Below, one piece after another: positions 16,543-23,911 of a stretch of DNA of 64,000 nucleotides (position 1 is the stretch's first letter; every line of letters begins with the position of its first letter). The notes beneath the pieces are model-generated. The model ran no database searches, was not told the origin of the DNA, and saw only the letters and a list, made by a program, of their open reading frames with translations. The stretch is from positions 248,001 through 312,000 of the forward strand of contig NZ_QJJJ01000002.1 of NCBI RefSeq assembly GCF_003201865.1. Reading direction: 5' to 3'. Both the position numbers and the translations under genes were made by a program. The DNA comes from Methylobacterium sp. B4 (GTDB taxonomy: Bacteria; Pseudomonadota; Alphaproteobacteria; Rhizobiales; Beijerinckiaceae).

Positions 16543-16561
16543 CCGGATTCTCCCAATCCGG
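16543..16561. other. Hairpin CCGGATT/AATCCGG in the origin region
   Basis: Perfect 7-base arms are separated by ctccc. No T-run follows, so it is not an intrinsic terminator. One GANTC site lies in the left arm. Confidence 0.45.
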
Positions 16562-16788
16562 CGACTCTGCCGTGTGCCTAAGGTCGGCATGTTGAGGGCG
16601 GAGTCGACGGTTTTCGGGACAACCCGCCGCCGCGCACCGATCGGCCCGGTTTTTCCCCACTTGTCGACTCCTCGGGCGCGGGTTGGGGACAAGGCGTGAC
16701 GAAGCGGCCCGCCGGGCGAAGCAAGTCATTGAGATTCCGCTTGAATGCCGCTCGTGACGAGCGCGATTTTCTCGTCCAGGGCCGCGTG

Positions 16789-16869
16789 CTGGATCGCTTC
16801 GGCTTCGCCTCGCGATGACGGTGGGGGGCCTTCCTCCCCGTCATCGCGCGCGTCAACGAAGCGATCCAG
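16789..16869. repeat. Dispersed repeat, two half-elements in inverted order
   Basis: CTGGATCGCTTC (16789-16800) to CGCGATGACG (16811-16820) is mirrored by CGTCATCGCG (16839-16848) to GAAGCGATCCAG (16858-16869). These are the same blocks as at 14206-14283 but with the outer and inner arms exchanged. It lies between the origin core and ppsR. Confidence 0.7.
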
Positions 16870-17039
16870 GCTCCGCGACGGCGTTCGAAACGGCCTCGCG
16901 GGGTCCCTGTCCTCGCCACCAGCCCGACGGTCGATCGGCAATTCGGCATCGCCTTCGCGCAAAAAAATGCTCTAAGCATCGCGGTGGGGCGGTCCCGCTG
17001 CCCCGAGGACCGATGCGTCACGGCAGAGACGGGCCGACG

Positions 17040-17870
17040 ATGAGCCGCAGCTACTTCCATCTCCACCTCGTCTCGGATTCCACCGGCGAGACCCTGATCA
17101 ATGTCGGGCGCGCGGCGGCGGTGCAGTACGAGGGCATCTCGGCGATCGAGCACGTCTACCCGCTGGTGCGCTCCGGCGCGCAGCTCGAGCGGGTCATCTC
17201 GGAGATCAAGGCGGCGCCGGGCCTCGTGCTCTACACGCTGGTCGGCCACGAGCTGATCGAGCGCCTGGAAGAGGCCTGCCGCGAGACCGGCTCGCCGACG
17301 CTCAACGTGCTCCAGCCGGTCCATGCGCTGCTGCGCTCCTATCTCGGCGCCACCTCGACCGAGCGGCCCGGCGCCCAGCACATGCTCAACGCCGAGTACT
17401 TCAAGCGCATCGACGCGATGAACTTCACGCTGGCCCACGACGACGGCGCGCTGCCCGACGACCTCGACGAGGCCGACGTGGTGCTGGTCGGCGTCAGCCG
17501 CACCTCGAAGACGCCGACCTCGATCTATCTGGCCAATCGCGGCCTCAAGACCGCCAACCTGCCGCTGGTGCCGTCGATGCCTCTGCCGCCGAGCTTCGAC
17601 CGGGCGAGGAAGGTTCTGATCGTCGGGCTGATCGCGAGCCCCGAGCGCATCGTGCAGATCCGCCAGAACCGCCTGCTCAGCCTCAAGGCCGACGACAACT
17701 CGTCCTACGTCGATCGGGAATCCGTGGCCGACGAGGTCGCCGCCTCCCGCCGGCTCTGCGCCAAGTACCGCTGGCCGACCATCGACGTGACCCGCCGTTC
17801 GATCGAGGAGACGGCCGCCGCCATCCTCGATCTCTACCGCGAGCATCGCCTGAAATTCATCGCGACCTGA
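17040..17870 (+). CDS. ppsR: Pyruvate phosphate dikinase / PEP synthase regulatory kinase-phosphatase (DUF299, RP001 type)
   Basis: This 276-residue bifunctional enzyme of the PSRP family phosphorylates (using ADP) and dephosphorylates a threonine on PPDK or PEP synthase, controlling pyruvate-PEP flux. Visible are the N-terminal [20 protein letters not shown], the central P-loop [15 protein letters not shown] near residues 150-165, and the C-terminal [17 protein letters not shown]. The ATG at 17040 follows 'gggccgacg' and gives the standard N-terminus; upstream in-frame sequence belongs to the origin region. In Rickettsia and Caulobacter this gene is the right-hand neighbour of the origin. 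The next gene starts 9 bases after the stop. Whether PPDK or PpsA is the target cannot be told here. Confidence 0.92.
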   Translation: MSRSYFHLHLVSDSTGETLINVGRAAAVQYEGISAIEHVYPLVRSGAQLERVISEIKAAPGLVLYTLVGHELIERLEEACRETGSPTLNVLQPVHALLRSYLGATSTERPGAQHMLNAEYFKRIDAMNFTLAHDDGALPDDLDEADVVLVGVSRTSKTPTSIYLANRGLKTANLPLVPSMPLPPSFDRARKVLIVGLIASPERIVQIRQNRLLSLKADDNSSYVDRESVADEVAASRRLCAKYRWPTIDVTRRSIEETAAAILDLYREHRLKFIAT

Positions 17871-17879
17871 GGCCGACGC

Positions 17880-19004
17880 GTGACGGAGGACGCCTGCGCC
17901 ACGGCCGATCTGCGCGAGACGGTCCAGGCCGGGCGCGGGCGCTGCACCGATCTCAGCCTCTCCTACCGGGACTGGATGCCGCCGCTCGACCTCCTGATCG
18001 GGCAGGTCACGCCGGAATTGCTGCGGTCGTATCACGAGCAGACCATCGTGCTCGGGACGAGCCTCTACGAGCTGCCCGACGCGGAGGTGACGGAGGAGGG
18101 CGTCCTCCTCCTCGACGGCGTGTTCCAGTACGGAGCCCAGCTCAACATCTTCCCCGTCAATTTCGAGGGGCATTTCCGCGCCATCGCCGCGCGGCTCCCG
18201 GGCCTGCGCCGGGTCGCGGTCGAGGAGCCGGTGGTGCTGCTGACCGGCATGGGCCACCAGATGTACGGCCACTGGCTGGTCGATTTCCTGCCAAAACTCT
18301 TCCTGCTCGACCGGGCCGGGCACGACATCACCCGCCTGCGCTACCTCCTGCCCGCCGACACGCCGGATTTCGCGCGGGTCTGGCTCGGTCTCCTCGGCAT
18401 CGGCGAGGATCGCCTCGTCGTCTACGACCGGACCCGGGATTGCGTCGTCTGCCGCCGGCTGCTCGTGCCGACCGCGTTGCGCTTCGTCAGCCGCGCCTCG
18501 CCGCTGATGCGCGAGGCCCGCCGCTTCCTCCTGGAGCGCGCGCTGCCCCGGCCCCGCTGGCGCCTCGGTCGCCGGAGCGAGCCGCGCGGCACGCGAAAAA
18601 TCCTGATCTCCCGCTCGGACAATGCCGACACCAGGAACCGCCGCACCCTCGCTGAGCGGGCGGCGTTCGAGGAGGGCGCGGTGGCCCGCGGCTTCGAGCG
18701 CGTCCGGCCCGAGCGGCTGAGCGTCCCCGAGCAGATCGCCCTGTTCCGCTCGGCCGGCACGATCCTCGGGGAATACGGTTCGGGGCTGCACGGCTCGCTG
18801 TTCGCCCCCGCGGGCACGAACGTGGTGTCCCTGCGCGACAACGGGCTCGAACTCGGCTTCCTGCAGAGCTGCCTCGACCACGCGCTCGGCCATACCGGCG
18901 GCTACGTGATCGGTTCGGACCGCACCCCGGAGGGGTTCTTCTCCGTGGCGCCTCGCGATATCGACTTCCTGTTCGACTGGCTCGACTGGCGCGGCCTGCG
19001 CTGA
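17880..19004 (+). CDS. Glycosyltransferase family 61-like (DUF563) protein
   Basis: This 374-residue protein has the GT61/DUF563 signatures: GHQMYGHWLVDFLPKLFLLD in the middle, SRSDNADTRNRRTL, then ERLSVPEQIALFRSAG and EYGSGLHGSLFAPAGTNVV near residues 300-320. Family members transfer sugars such as xylose or GlcNAc, but acceptor and donor cannot be read from sequence. It starts (GTG) 9 bases after ppsR and ends 15 bases before maf, so it looks inserted into the conserved ppsR-maf block. No other polysaccharide genes are nearby. No membrane segment is visible. Confidence 0.85.
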   Translation: MTEDACATADLRETVQAGRGRCTDLSLSYRDWMPPLDLLIGQVTPELLRSYHEQTIVLGTSLYELPDAEVTEEGVLLLDGVFQYGAQLNIFPVNFEGHFRAIAARLPGLRRVAVEEPVVLLTGMGHQMYGHWLVDFLPKLFLLDRAGHDITRLRYLLPADTPDFARVWLGLLGIGEDRLVVYDRTRDCVVCRRLLVPTALRFVSRASPLMREARRFLLERALPRPRWRLGRRSEPRGTRKILISRSDNADTRNRRTLAERAAFEEGAVARGFERVRPERLSVPEQIALFRSAGTILGEYGSGLHGSLFAPAGTNVVSLRDNGLELGFLQSCLDHALGHTGGYVIGSDRTPEGFFSVAPRDIDFLFDWLDWRGLR

Positions 19005-19019
19005 GGAACCGCTTTTCCC

Positions 19020-19634
19020 GTGACCGCCTCCGCCCTCTGGCTCGCGCCCGCCCCGCTGCTCCTCGCCTCGGCGAGTGCCACCCGGCGCGACCTCCTGGCG
19101 AGCGCCGGCCTCCCCGTGGAGACGGCGCCCGCGCGAATCGACGAGCGCGCGCTCGAGGCCGAGAGCGGGGGTCTCGCCCCCGCCGCCCTGGCGCTGCGGC
19201 TCGCCCGCGCCAAGGCGGAGGAGGTGGCCGCGCGCCATCCCGGCCGCGTCGTGATCGGCGCCGACCAAGTGCTCGAATGCGAGGGCCGCGTCTTCCACAA
19301 GCCGGCCGACGCGCAGGCCGCGCACGCTCATCTCGCCCGGCTCCAGGGCCGGACCCACGCGCTGCATGCGGCGGTCGCGATCCTGCGCGAGGGCGAGGCG
19401 GAAGCCTTCGTCGAGACCGCGCTTCTGACCATGCGGCCCCTCGCGGCAGAGGCGATCGACGCCTATCTGCGGCTCGCGGGCGCCGCGGTGACGAGCTCGG
19501 TGGGCGCCTATCAGCTCGAAGGGCTCGGCATCCACCTGTTCGAGCGGATCGAGGGCGACCATTCGACGATCCTGGGCCTGCCGCTTACGCCGCTGCTGGC
19601 CCGGCTACGGGGCATGGGCCTGCTGGCGTTCTGA
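19020..19634 (+). CDS. maf: Maf family nucleoside triphosphate pyrophosphatase
   Basis: Maf proteins hydrolyse non-canonical or modified NTPs to NMP and PPi, a house-cleaning role, and can delay septation when overproduced. The 204 residues start LLLASASATRRDLLASAGL, the family signature, then show VVIGADQVLECEGRVFHKP (catalytic Asp/Glu region), GRTHALHAAVAI and TSSVGAYQLEGLGIHLFERIEGDHSTILGLP. The GTG start is preceded by 'gaggaaccgc'. It belongs to the origin-proximal cluster. Subclass (dTTP/UTP versus m7GTP/CTP) is not decidable by eye. Confidence 0.92.
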   Translation: MTASALWLAPAPLLLASASATRRDLLASAGLPVETAPARIDERALEAESGGLAPAALALRLARAKAEEVAARHPGRVVIGADQVLECEGRVFHKPADAQAAHAHLARLQGRTHALHAAVAILREGEAEAFVETALLTMRPLAAEAIDAYLRLAGAAVTSSVGAYQLEGLGIHLFERIEGDHSTILGLPLTPLLARLRGMGLLAF

Positions 19635-19648
19635 GACCGCGAGGACCG

Positions 19649-20620
19649 ATGCAGGATCACGGGGACGAGCACGCGCATCATCACGATCATGCCGGGCATG
19701 GAGCTTCCCACGGGCATTCCCACGGGCACGGCCATGTCCACGCCCCGAAGGATTTCGGGACCGCCTTCGCCGTCGGCATCGCGCTGAACCTCGGCTTCGT
19801 CGGCGTCGAGGCGCTCTACGGCTGGCTCGCCAACTCCATGGCCCTGGTGGCCGATGCCGGCCACAACCTCTCCGACGTGCTGGGGCTCATCGCCGCCTGG
19901 ATCGCCTCGGCGCTGGTGAAGCGGGCGCCCTCGGCGCGCTTCACCTACGGCCTGCGCGGCTCCTCGATCCTGGCCGCCCTGTTCAACGCCGTGGTGCTGC
20001 TCGTCGCCACCGGCGGCATCATCGTCGAGGCGGTGCAGCGCTTCCTCGAACCGGCGCCGGTCGCCGGCACTACGGTGATGGTGGTGGCCGGGATCGGCAT
20101 CCTCATCAACGGCTTCACCGCCTGGCTGTTCGCCTCGGGCTCGAAGGGCGACATCAACATCCGCGGGGCCTACCTGCACATGGTGGCCGATGCCGCCGTC
20201 TCGGCCGGCGTGGTGCTGGCGGGCCTCGTCATCCTCGCCACCGGGTTCGACTGGCTCGACCCGCTGGTGAGTCTGGTCATCGCCGCGCTCATCATCGTCG
20301 CCACCTGGGGCCTCCTGCGCGACAGCGTGGCGATGTCGCTCGCCGCCGTGCCTCCCGGGATCGACCCGGAGGCGGTGCGCGCCTGCCTCGCCGCGCGCCC
20401 CGGCGTGCGCGGGCTGCACGACCTGCACATCTGGTCGATGAGCACCACCGAGGTCGCGCTCACCGCCCATCTCGTTCTGGCGCGGGAGAACCCGGGCCGG
20501 GATTTCCTCAAGCAGACGGCCGAGGAGCTGCGGGCGCGCTTCGGCATCGCCCACGCCACCCTCCAGGTCGAAATCGAGGGCGAGACCGCCTGCACGCTCC
20601 CCGCGGGCTGCGAGGCGTGA
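19649..20620 (+). CDS. Cation diffusion facilitator metal exporter
   Basis: This 323-residue CDF transporter exports Zn or a related divalent metal from cytosol to periplasm by proton exchange. A His-rich N-terminal tail (about residues 4-33, HAHHHDHAGHGASHGHSHG) precedes six membrane helices. The two metal-site pairs are visible: helix 2 LVADAGHNLSDVLGL (HxxxD) and helix 5 YLHMVADAAVSAGVV (HxxxD). The cytosolic C-terminal domain is present (GVRGLHDLHIWSMST). The His/Asp combination suits zinc (ZitB/CzcD-like). GAGGA precedes the ATG at 19649. It sits 14 bases after maf, so it is probably co-transcribed although not functionally linked. Confidence 0.92.
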   Translation: MQDHGDEHAHHHDHAGHGASHGHSHGHGHVHAPKDFGTAFAVGIALNLGFVGVEALYGWLANSMALVADAGHNLSDVLGLIAAWIASALVKRAPSARFTYGLRGSSILAALFNAVVLLVATGGIIVEAVQRFLEPAPVAGTTVMVVAGIGILINGFTAWLFASGSKGDINIRGAYLHMVADAAVSAGVVLAGLVILATGFDWLDPLVSLVIAALIIVATWGLLRDSVAMSLAAVPPGIDPEAVRACLAARPGVRGLHDLHIWSMSTTEVALTAHLVLARENPGRDFLKQTAEELRARFGIAHATLQVEIEGETACTLPAGCEA

Positions 20621-20660
20621 CGTTTTTCAATTCTCGGGCGCGACCCGCCGGCAGGATCCC

Positions 20661-21497
20661 ATGACCATCAAGGCCTTCGTCGTCGGCCATCCAATCGCCC
20701 ATTCCCGCTCGCCGCTGATCCACGGCCACTGGCTGGCCGAGCACGGGATCGACGGCACTTACGAGCGCCTCGACGTGGCGCCCGAGGGCTTCGAGGCCTT
20801 CCTGCGCGGCCTCGCCCGTTCGGGCTTCGCCGGAGGCAACGTCACCATCCCGCACAAGGAGGCGGCCTTCCGCCTCGTCGATTCCCTCACGCCGCGGGCG
20901 GAAAAGATCGGGGCGGTGAACACGCTGATCGTCGAGAGCGACCGGGTTCTGGGCGACAACACCGACGCCCCGGGCTTCATCGCCCATCTCGACCGGAGCC
21001 TCGGCGAGAACTGGCCGGAGCGCACCGGCAGGGTCGCGCTCGTGCTCGGCGCGGGCGGGGCGGCGCGCGCCATCGTCGTCGGGCTGGTCGAGCGGGGTCT
21101 GACGGTCCGCGTGGCCAACCGCAGCCCCGAGCGGGCGCAGGCGCTCGCCGAACTCGACCCCGACAATGTCGAGGCCATCGCCTGGGAGGTCCTGCCGGAA
21201 GCGCTTCGTGCGACCGGGCTCCTCGTCAACACCACGTCGCTCGGCATGGCCGGGCAACCACCGCTCATCCTCGACCTCGACGCCCTCCCGGACCGCGCGG
21301 CGGTGGCCGATATCGTCTACGTGCCCCTGGAGACGCCGCTGCTCGCCGCGGCGCGGGCGCGGGGTCTCGCGGCGATCGACGGCCTCGGCATGCTGCTGCA
21401 TCAGGCGGTGCCGGGCTTCGCGGCCTGGTTCGGCCTGCGCCCGGAGGTCACGCCGGCCCTGCGGGATAGGATCATCGCGGATCTGGTCGCGAAATGA
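20661..21497 (+). CDS. aroE: Shikimate 5-dehydrogenase
   Basis: AroE reduces 3-dehydroshikimate to shikimate with NADPH in aromatic amino acid synthesis. The 278 residues show the shikimate-binding [12 protein letters not shown], the catalytic Lys in [19 protein letters not shown], the catalytic Asp in GDNTDAPGF, the nucleotide-binding [15 protein letters not shown] and the late [16 protein letters not shown] sits at good spacing before the ATG. Its stop overlaps the coaE start as ATGA. Confidence 0.96.
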   Translation: MTIKAFVVGHPIAHSRSPLIHGHWLAEHGIDGTYERLDVAPEGFEAFLRGLARSGFAGGNVTIPHKEAAFRLVDSLTPRAEKIGAVNTLIVESDRVLGDNTDAPGFIAHLDRSLGENWPERTGRVALVLGAGGAARAIVVGLVERGLTVRVANRSPERAQALAELDPDNVEAIAWEVLPEALRATGLLVNTTSLGMAGQPPLILDLDALPDRAAVADIVYVPLETPLLAAARARGLAAIDGLGMLLHQAVPGFAAWFGLRPEVTPALRDRIIADLVAK

Positions 21498-22114
21498 CGG
21501 CCGCTGAGCGACCCCGCCGCCCCGTGGTGCTCGGCCTCACCGGCTCGATCGGCATGGGCAAGTCGGCCACCGCCGCGATGTTCGCCGCCCGCGGCGTTCC
21601 GGTCCACGATTCGGACGCGGCGGTCCACGCGCTCTACGGACCCGGCGGCGCGGCAGCGCAGGCGATCGGGGCGGCCTTTCCGGGTACGCTCACGCCCGAA
21701 GGCGGGGTCGACCGTCCGGCGCTGCGCGCGGCGGTGCTCGGCGATGCGGAAAAACTCGCCCGGCTGGAGGCCATCGTGCACCCGCTCGTCGGAGCCGAGA
21801 GCCGTGCCTTCCTTGCCCGGAACGCCGACGCGCGCCTGGCCGTCCTCGACATCCCGCTCCTGTTCGAAACCGGCGCCGAGGCGCGCTGCGACGCCGTCCT
21901 CGTCGTCACGGCCCCGCCCGAGGTGCAGCGCGCCCGGGTGCTCGCCCGCCCCGGCATGACCGAGGCCGCCTTCGAGGCGATCCGCGCCAAGCAGATGCCG
22001 GATGGCGAGAAGCGGGCGCGGGCGGATTTCGTGATCGACACCAGTCGCGGCTTCGAGCACGCGGAAGCCGAAGTGGGGCGGATCGTGGAGAGGCTGGCAC
22101 ACGGGCAGGCATGA
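21494..22114 (+). CDS. coaE: Dephospho-CoA kinase
   Basis: CoaE phosphorylates dephospho-CoA at the 3'-hydroxyl, the last step of CoA synthesis. The 206-residue P-loop kinase has the Walker [18 protein letters not shown] at residues 15-31, [12 protein letters not shown] with the catalytic Asp, and [12 protein letters not shown]. The lid region [16 protein letters not shown] and the end [13 protein letters not shown] are also present. The start overlaps the aroE stop by four bases, implying translational coupling. A HicB-like reading frame begins 10 bases downstream. Confidence 0.96.
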   Translation: MTAAERPRRPVVLGLTGSIGMGKSATAAMFAARGVPVHDSDAAVHALYGPGGAAAQAIGAAFPGTLTPEGGVDRPALRAAVLGDAEKLARLEAIVHPLVGAESRAFLARNADARLAVLDIPLLFETGAEARCDAVLVVTAPPEVQRARVLARPGMTEAAFEAIRAKQMPDGEKRARADFVIDTSRGFEHAEAEVGRIVERLAHGQA

Positions 22115-22124
22115 GGAGCGTGGC

Positions 22125-22274
22125 GTGGACGAACTCATCTCCCCGGTCGTCATCACACCGCTGACTGCCGACGACGGCGCTGGATTTGCCGCCTCGGTGC
22201 CCGATCTTCCCGGATGCATGTCCGATGGGGAGACACCGGAGGAAGCGCTCTGGAGTGTCGGCGAAGCGATCCAG
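22125..22274 (+). pseudogene. HicB-like antitoxin N-terminal remnant, in frame with dnaQ
   Basis: The first 50 codons from the GTG at 22125 read VVITPLTADDGAGFAASVPD, then LPGCMSDGETPEEALWSVGEAIQ. This is the start of the HicB ribonuclease-H-like antitoxin fold, with its diagnostic VPDLPGC and D-G-E-TPEEAL. Similarity stops at codon 50. The C-terminal half and DNA-binding domain are missing, and no HicA toxin gene is adjacent. The frame stays open for about 50 more unrelated codons and runs into dnaQ. A Shine-Dalgarno-like GAGGAG precedes the GTG. It may be translated as an N-terminal extension of DnaQ or be a dead relic. Confidence 0.6.
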
Positions 22275-22442
22275 ACACCGCGACGATATGGTTTGGGGTC
22301 CCTGCCTGCTCAAGCCCGCTCCGCAAGTCCGCCCGAGGGCGCCACAAGCTGCGAAACTGCTTCGCGTGATGGTGCCGCCTCCGTAACCCTTTCCGGCAAG
22401 AATGGCCCCACCTCCCTCCCGCCGGGCATGGAACCAGAAAAA

Positions 22443-23153
22443 ATGCTGCGCGAGATCGTCCTCGACACCGAGACCACCGGCACGGATGCGCGAAACGGCG
22501 ACCGGCTGATCGAGATCGGCTGTGTCGAGCTGATCAACCACGTCCAGACCGGGAACGTCTATCACCAGCTCGTCAACCCGCAGCGGGCGGTCTCCGAGGG
22601 GGCGTTTGCGGTCCACGGCATCTCGGACGCGATGCTCGCCGACAAGCCGATCTTCGCCGACGTGGTGGATGCCTTCGTCGCCTTCTGCGGCGACGCGCGG
22701 CTGGTGATCCACAACGCGCCCTTCGATGTCGGCTTCCTCAACATGGAGTTCGCCCGGCTCGGACCGGCCGCGCCGAAGCCGATCGTGCTGGAGGAGGTGG
22801 TCGACACCCTGCTGCTGGCCCGCCGCAAGCATCCGGGCGCGGCCAACAACCTCGACGCCCTGTGCAACCGCTACGGCGTGGACACCGCCCGCCGGGTCAA
22901 GCACGGCGCGCTCCTCGACGCGCAGATCCTGGCCGAGGTCTATGTCGAACTCCTGGGCGGCAAGCAGACCAGCCTGGGCCTCAGCATCGCCGAACCGGCC
23001 GTGACCGTGGCGCGGGCGGATGTCGCCGATTCGGGCCCGGCCGGGCCGCGGCCCATGCGCAGCCGGCTCAGCGAGGATGAGCGCGTGCGGCATGTCAGCT
23101 TTGTCGAGAGTCTCGGAACAAACGCCGTCTGGCGGGAATACATGGAGCCGTAG
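22443..23153 (+). CDS. dnaQ: DNA polymerase III epsilon subunit (3'-5' proofreading exonuclease)
   Basis: DnaQ proofreads DNA synthesis as part of the pol III core. The 236-residue protein from the ATG at 22443 has the DnaQ/DEDDh motifs: ExoI REIVLDTETTG, ExoII VIHNAPFDVGFLN, and ExoIII HGALLDAQILAEVY. CNRYGVD lies before ExoIII. The C-terminal tail after about residue 185 should bind the alpha subunit. An in-frame ATG lies at 22428, and the frame is open back to the HicB-like start at 22125, so the true N-terminus is uncertain. The coaE-dnaQ order is conserved near alphaproteobacterial origins; secB, often next, is absent. Confidence 0.94.
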   Translation: MLREIVLDTETTGTDARNGDRLIEIGCVELINHVQTGNVYHQLVNPQRAVSEGAFAVHGISDAMLADKPIFADVVDAFVAFCGDARLVIHNAPFDVGFLNMEFARLGPAAPKPIVLEEVVDTLLLARRKHPGAANNLDALCNRYGVDTARRVKHGALLDAQILAEVYVELLGGKQTSLGLSIAEPAVTVARADVADSGPAGPRPMRSRLSEDERVRHVSFVESLGTNAVWREYMEP

Positions 23154-23285
23154 GACGACGGCCGCTCTCAGGCCGACGACCCAAGTCGTTGTTCCGGCGC
23201 GATTCTCGGCGCCGGACGTACCGGTCGGCGAACGTGCCGGCGGCGAGACGTGATCCGACGACCGTCTCATCCGTTCCGCCCGCCC

Positions 23286-23323
23286 TTGCTGCAGCGCAAA
23301 AAGTTTCATCTTGCAGTGCAGCA
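23286..23323. promoter_or_regulatory. TGC/GCA-rich motif pair, possible PhaR-type site
   Basis: TTGCTGCAGCGCAA (23286-23299) and TTGCAGTGCAGCA (23311-23323) lie 23-60 bases upstream of the RHH gene start. They resemble the TGC-rich sites reported for PhaR regulators of polyhydroxybutyrate genes, and the operon encodes a PHB-depolymerase-type esterase. This is a by-eye match. Confidence 0.4.
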
Positions 23324-23345
23324 TGAGCCTCCCCATACCATCCCC

Positions 23346-23831
23346 ATGGATGGCGCAGGGATGGGCGCAATGATGGATGTGATGCAGGAAGGACGCCGGG
23401 ACGCTCCGATCACGGTAAAGCTCGATACCCGGATCGGTCCCCGGATCGGCGACAGCGAGAAGATCACGGTCAATCTCGGCTTCGTCGATCTCGGGCATGT
23501 CGATCTGCTCGTGTCGGAGGGCGTCTACGCCAACCGCAGCGACTTCATCCGCACGGCGGTGCGCAACCAGATCGAACGGCACGCCGACATCACCCGCCAG
23601 TCGGTCGCCCGCAAACCCATCGAGGTCGGGCTGCGCCGCTACGGCCGGGCCGAGTTGGAAGCCGCCCTGGCAGCGGGCGAACGGCTCGAAATCCGCGTCC
23701 TCGGCCTCGCCGTGATCGCCGACGACGTGCCGCCCGACCTTGCCGGCGGCGCGATCGCCTCGATCGAAGTGCTCGGCAGCCTCCAGGCCAGCCCCGCCGT
23801 GAAGCGGGCCCTGGCCGACCGCCTGCGCTGA
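23346..23831 (+). CDS. Ribbon-helix-helix (CopG-like) protein
   Basis: This 161-residue protein has a ribbon-helix-helix motif at about residues 38-78: EKITVNLGFVDLGHVDLLVS then GVYANRSDFIRTAVRNQIERH. The beta strand plus two helices are as in CopG/Arc-type regulators. The C-terminal 80 residues are of unknown fold. The ATG at 23346 begins MDGAGMGAMMDVM; Met6, Met9 or Met10 are possible alternatives. It lies 80 bases before the PHB-depolymerase-type esterase on the same strand, so it may regulate that gene or itself. Its upstream region has TGC-rich motifs. Confidence 0.75.
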   Translation: MDGAGMGAMMDVMQEGRRDAPITVKLDTRIGPRIGDSEKITVNLGFVDLGHVDLLVSEGVYANRSDFIRTAVRNQIERHADITRQSVARKPIEVGLRRYGRAELEAALAAGERLEIRVLGLAVIADDVPPDLAGGAIASIEVLGSLQASPAVKRALADRLR

Positions 23832-23911
23832 CCACCCCTCAAAACCCTTCATTCCTCGTGACCCGCTGCGCTCGCGCGCGCCCGTCGCCGACCCCGGAAA
23901 GCGAGACTTGC

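Larger units (their letters stand above)
16283..17039. other. oriC: Candidate chromosomal replication origin (oriC) region between hemE and ppsR
   Basis: This 757-base gene-free gap sits exactly where Caulobacter and relatives keep their origin: between divergent hemE and the RP001/ppsR-type gene. Seen directly are an 18-base perfect palindrome with flanking A/T tracts (16360-16377), a perfect TTAA-N7-TTAAC CtrA-type box (16447-16462), and DnaA-box-like cores TCCACA (16419-16424) and CCCACA (16432-16437). There is also TTTTTCCCCAC at 16650-16660 and seven GANTC sites between 16363 and 16737. No perfect TTATCCACA is present. The right part holds a dispersed repeat (16789-16869). Origin function is inferred from synteny plus motifs. 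Confidence 0.65.

Noticed and set aside
16283..17039. A perfect DnaA box (TTATCCACA) in the origin-like gap
   Set aside because: None is present on either strand; only partial TCCACA/CCCACA-type cores were found.
16578..19562. A 994-codon minus-strand frame across the origin region, ppsR, GT61 and maf
   Set aside because: Crosses several real plus-strand genes and the origin gap; repetitive Arg/Glu/His composition.
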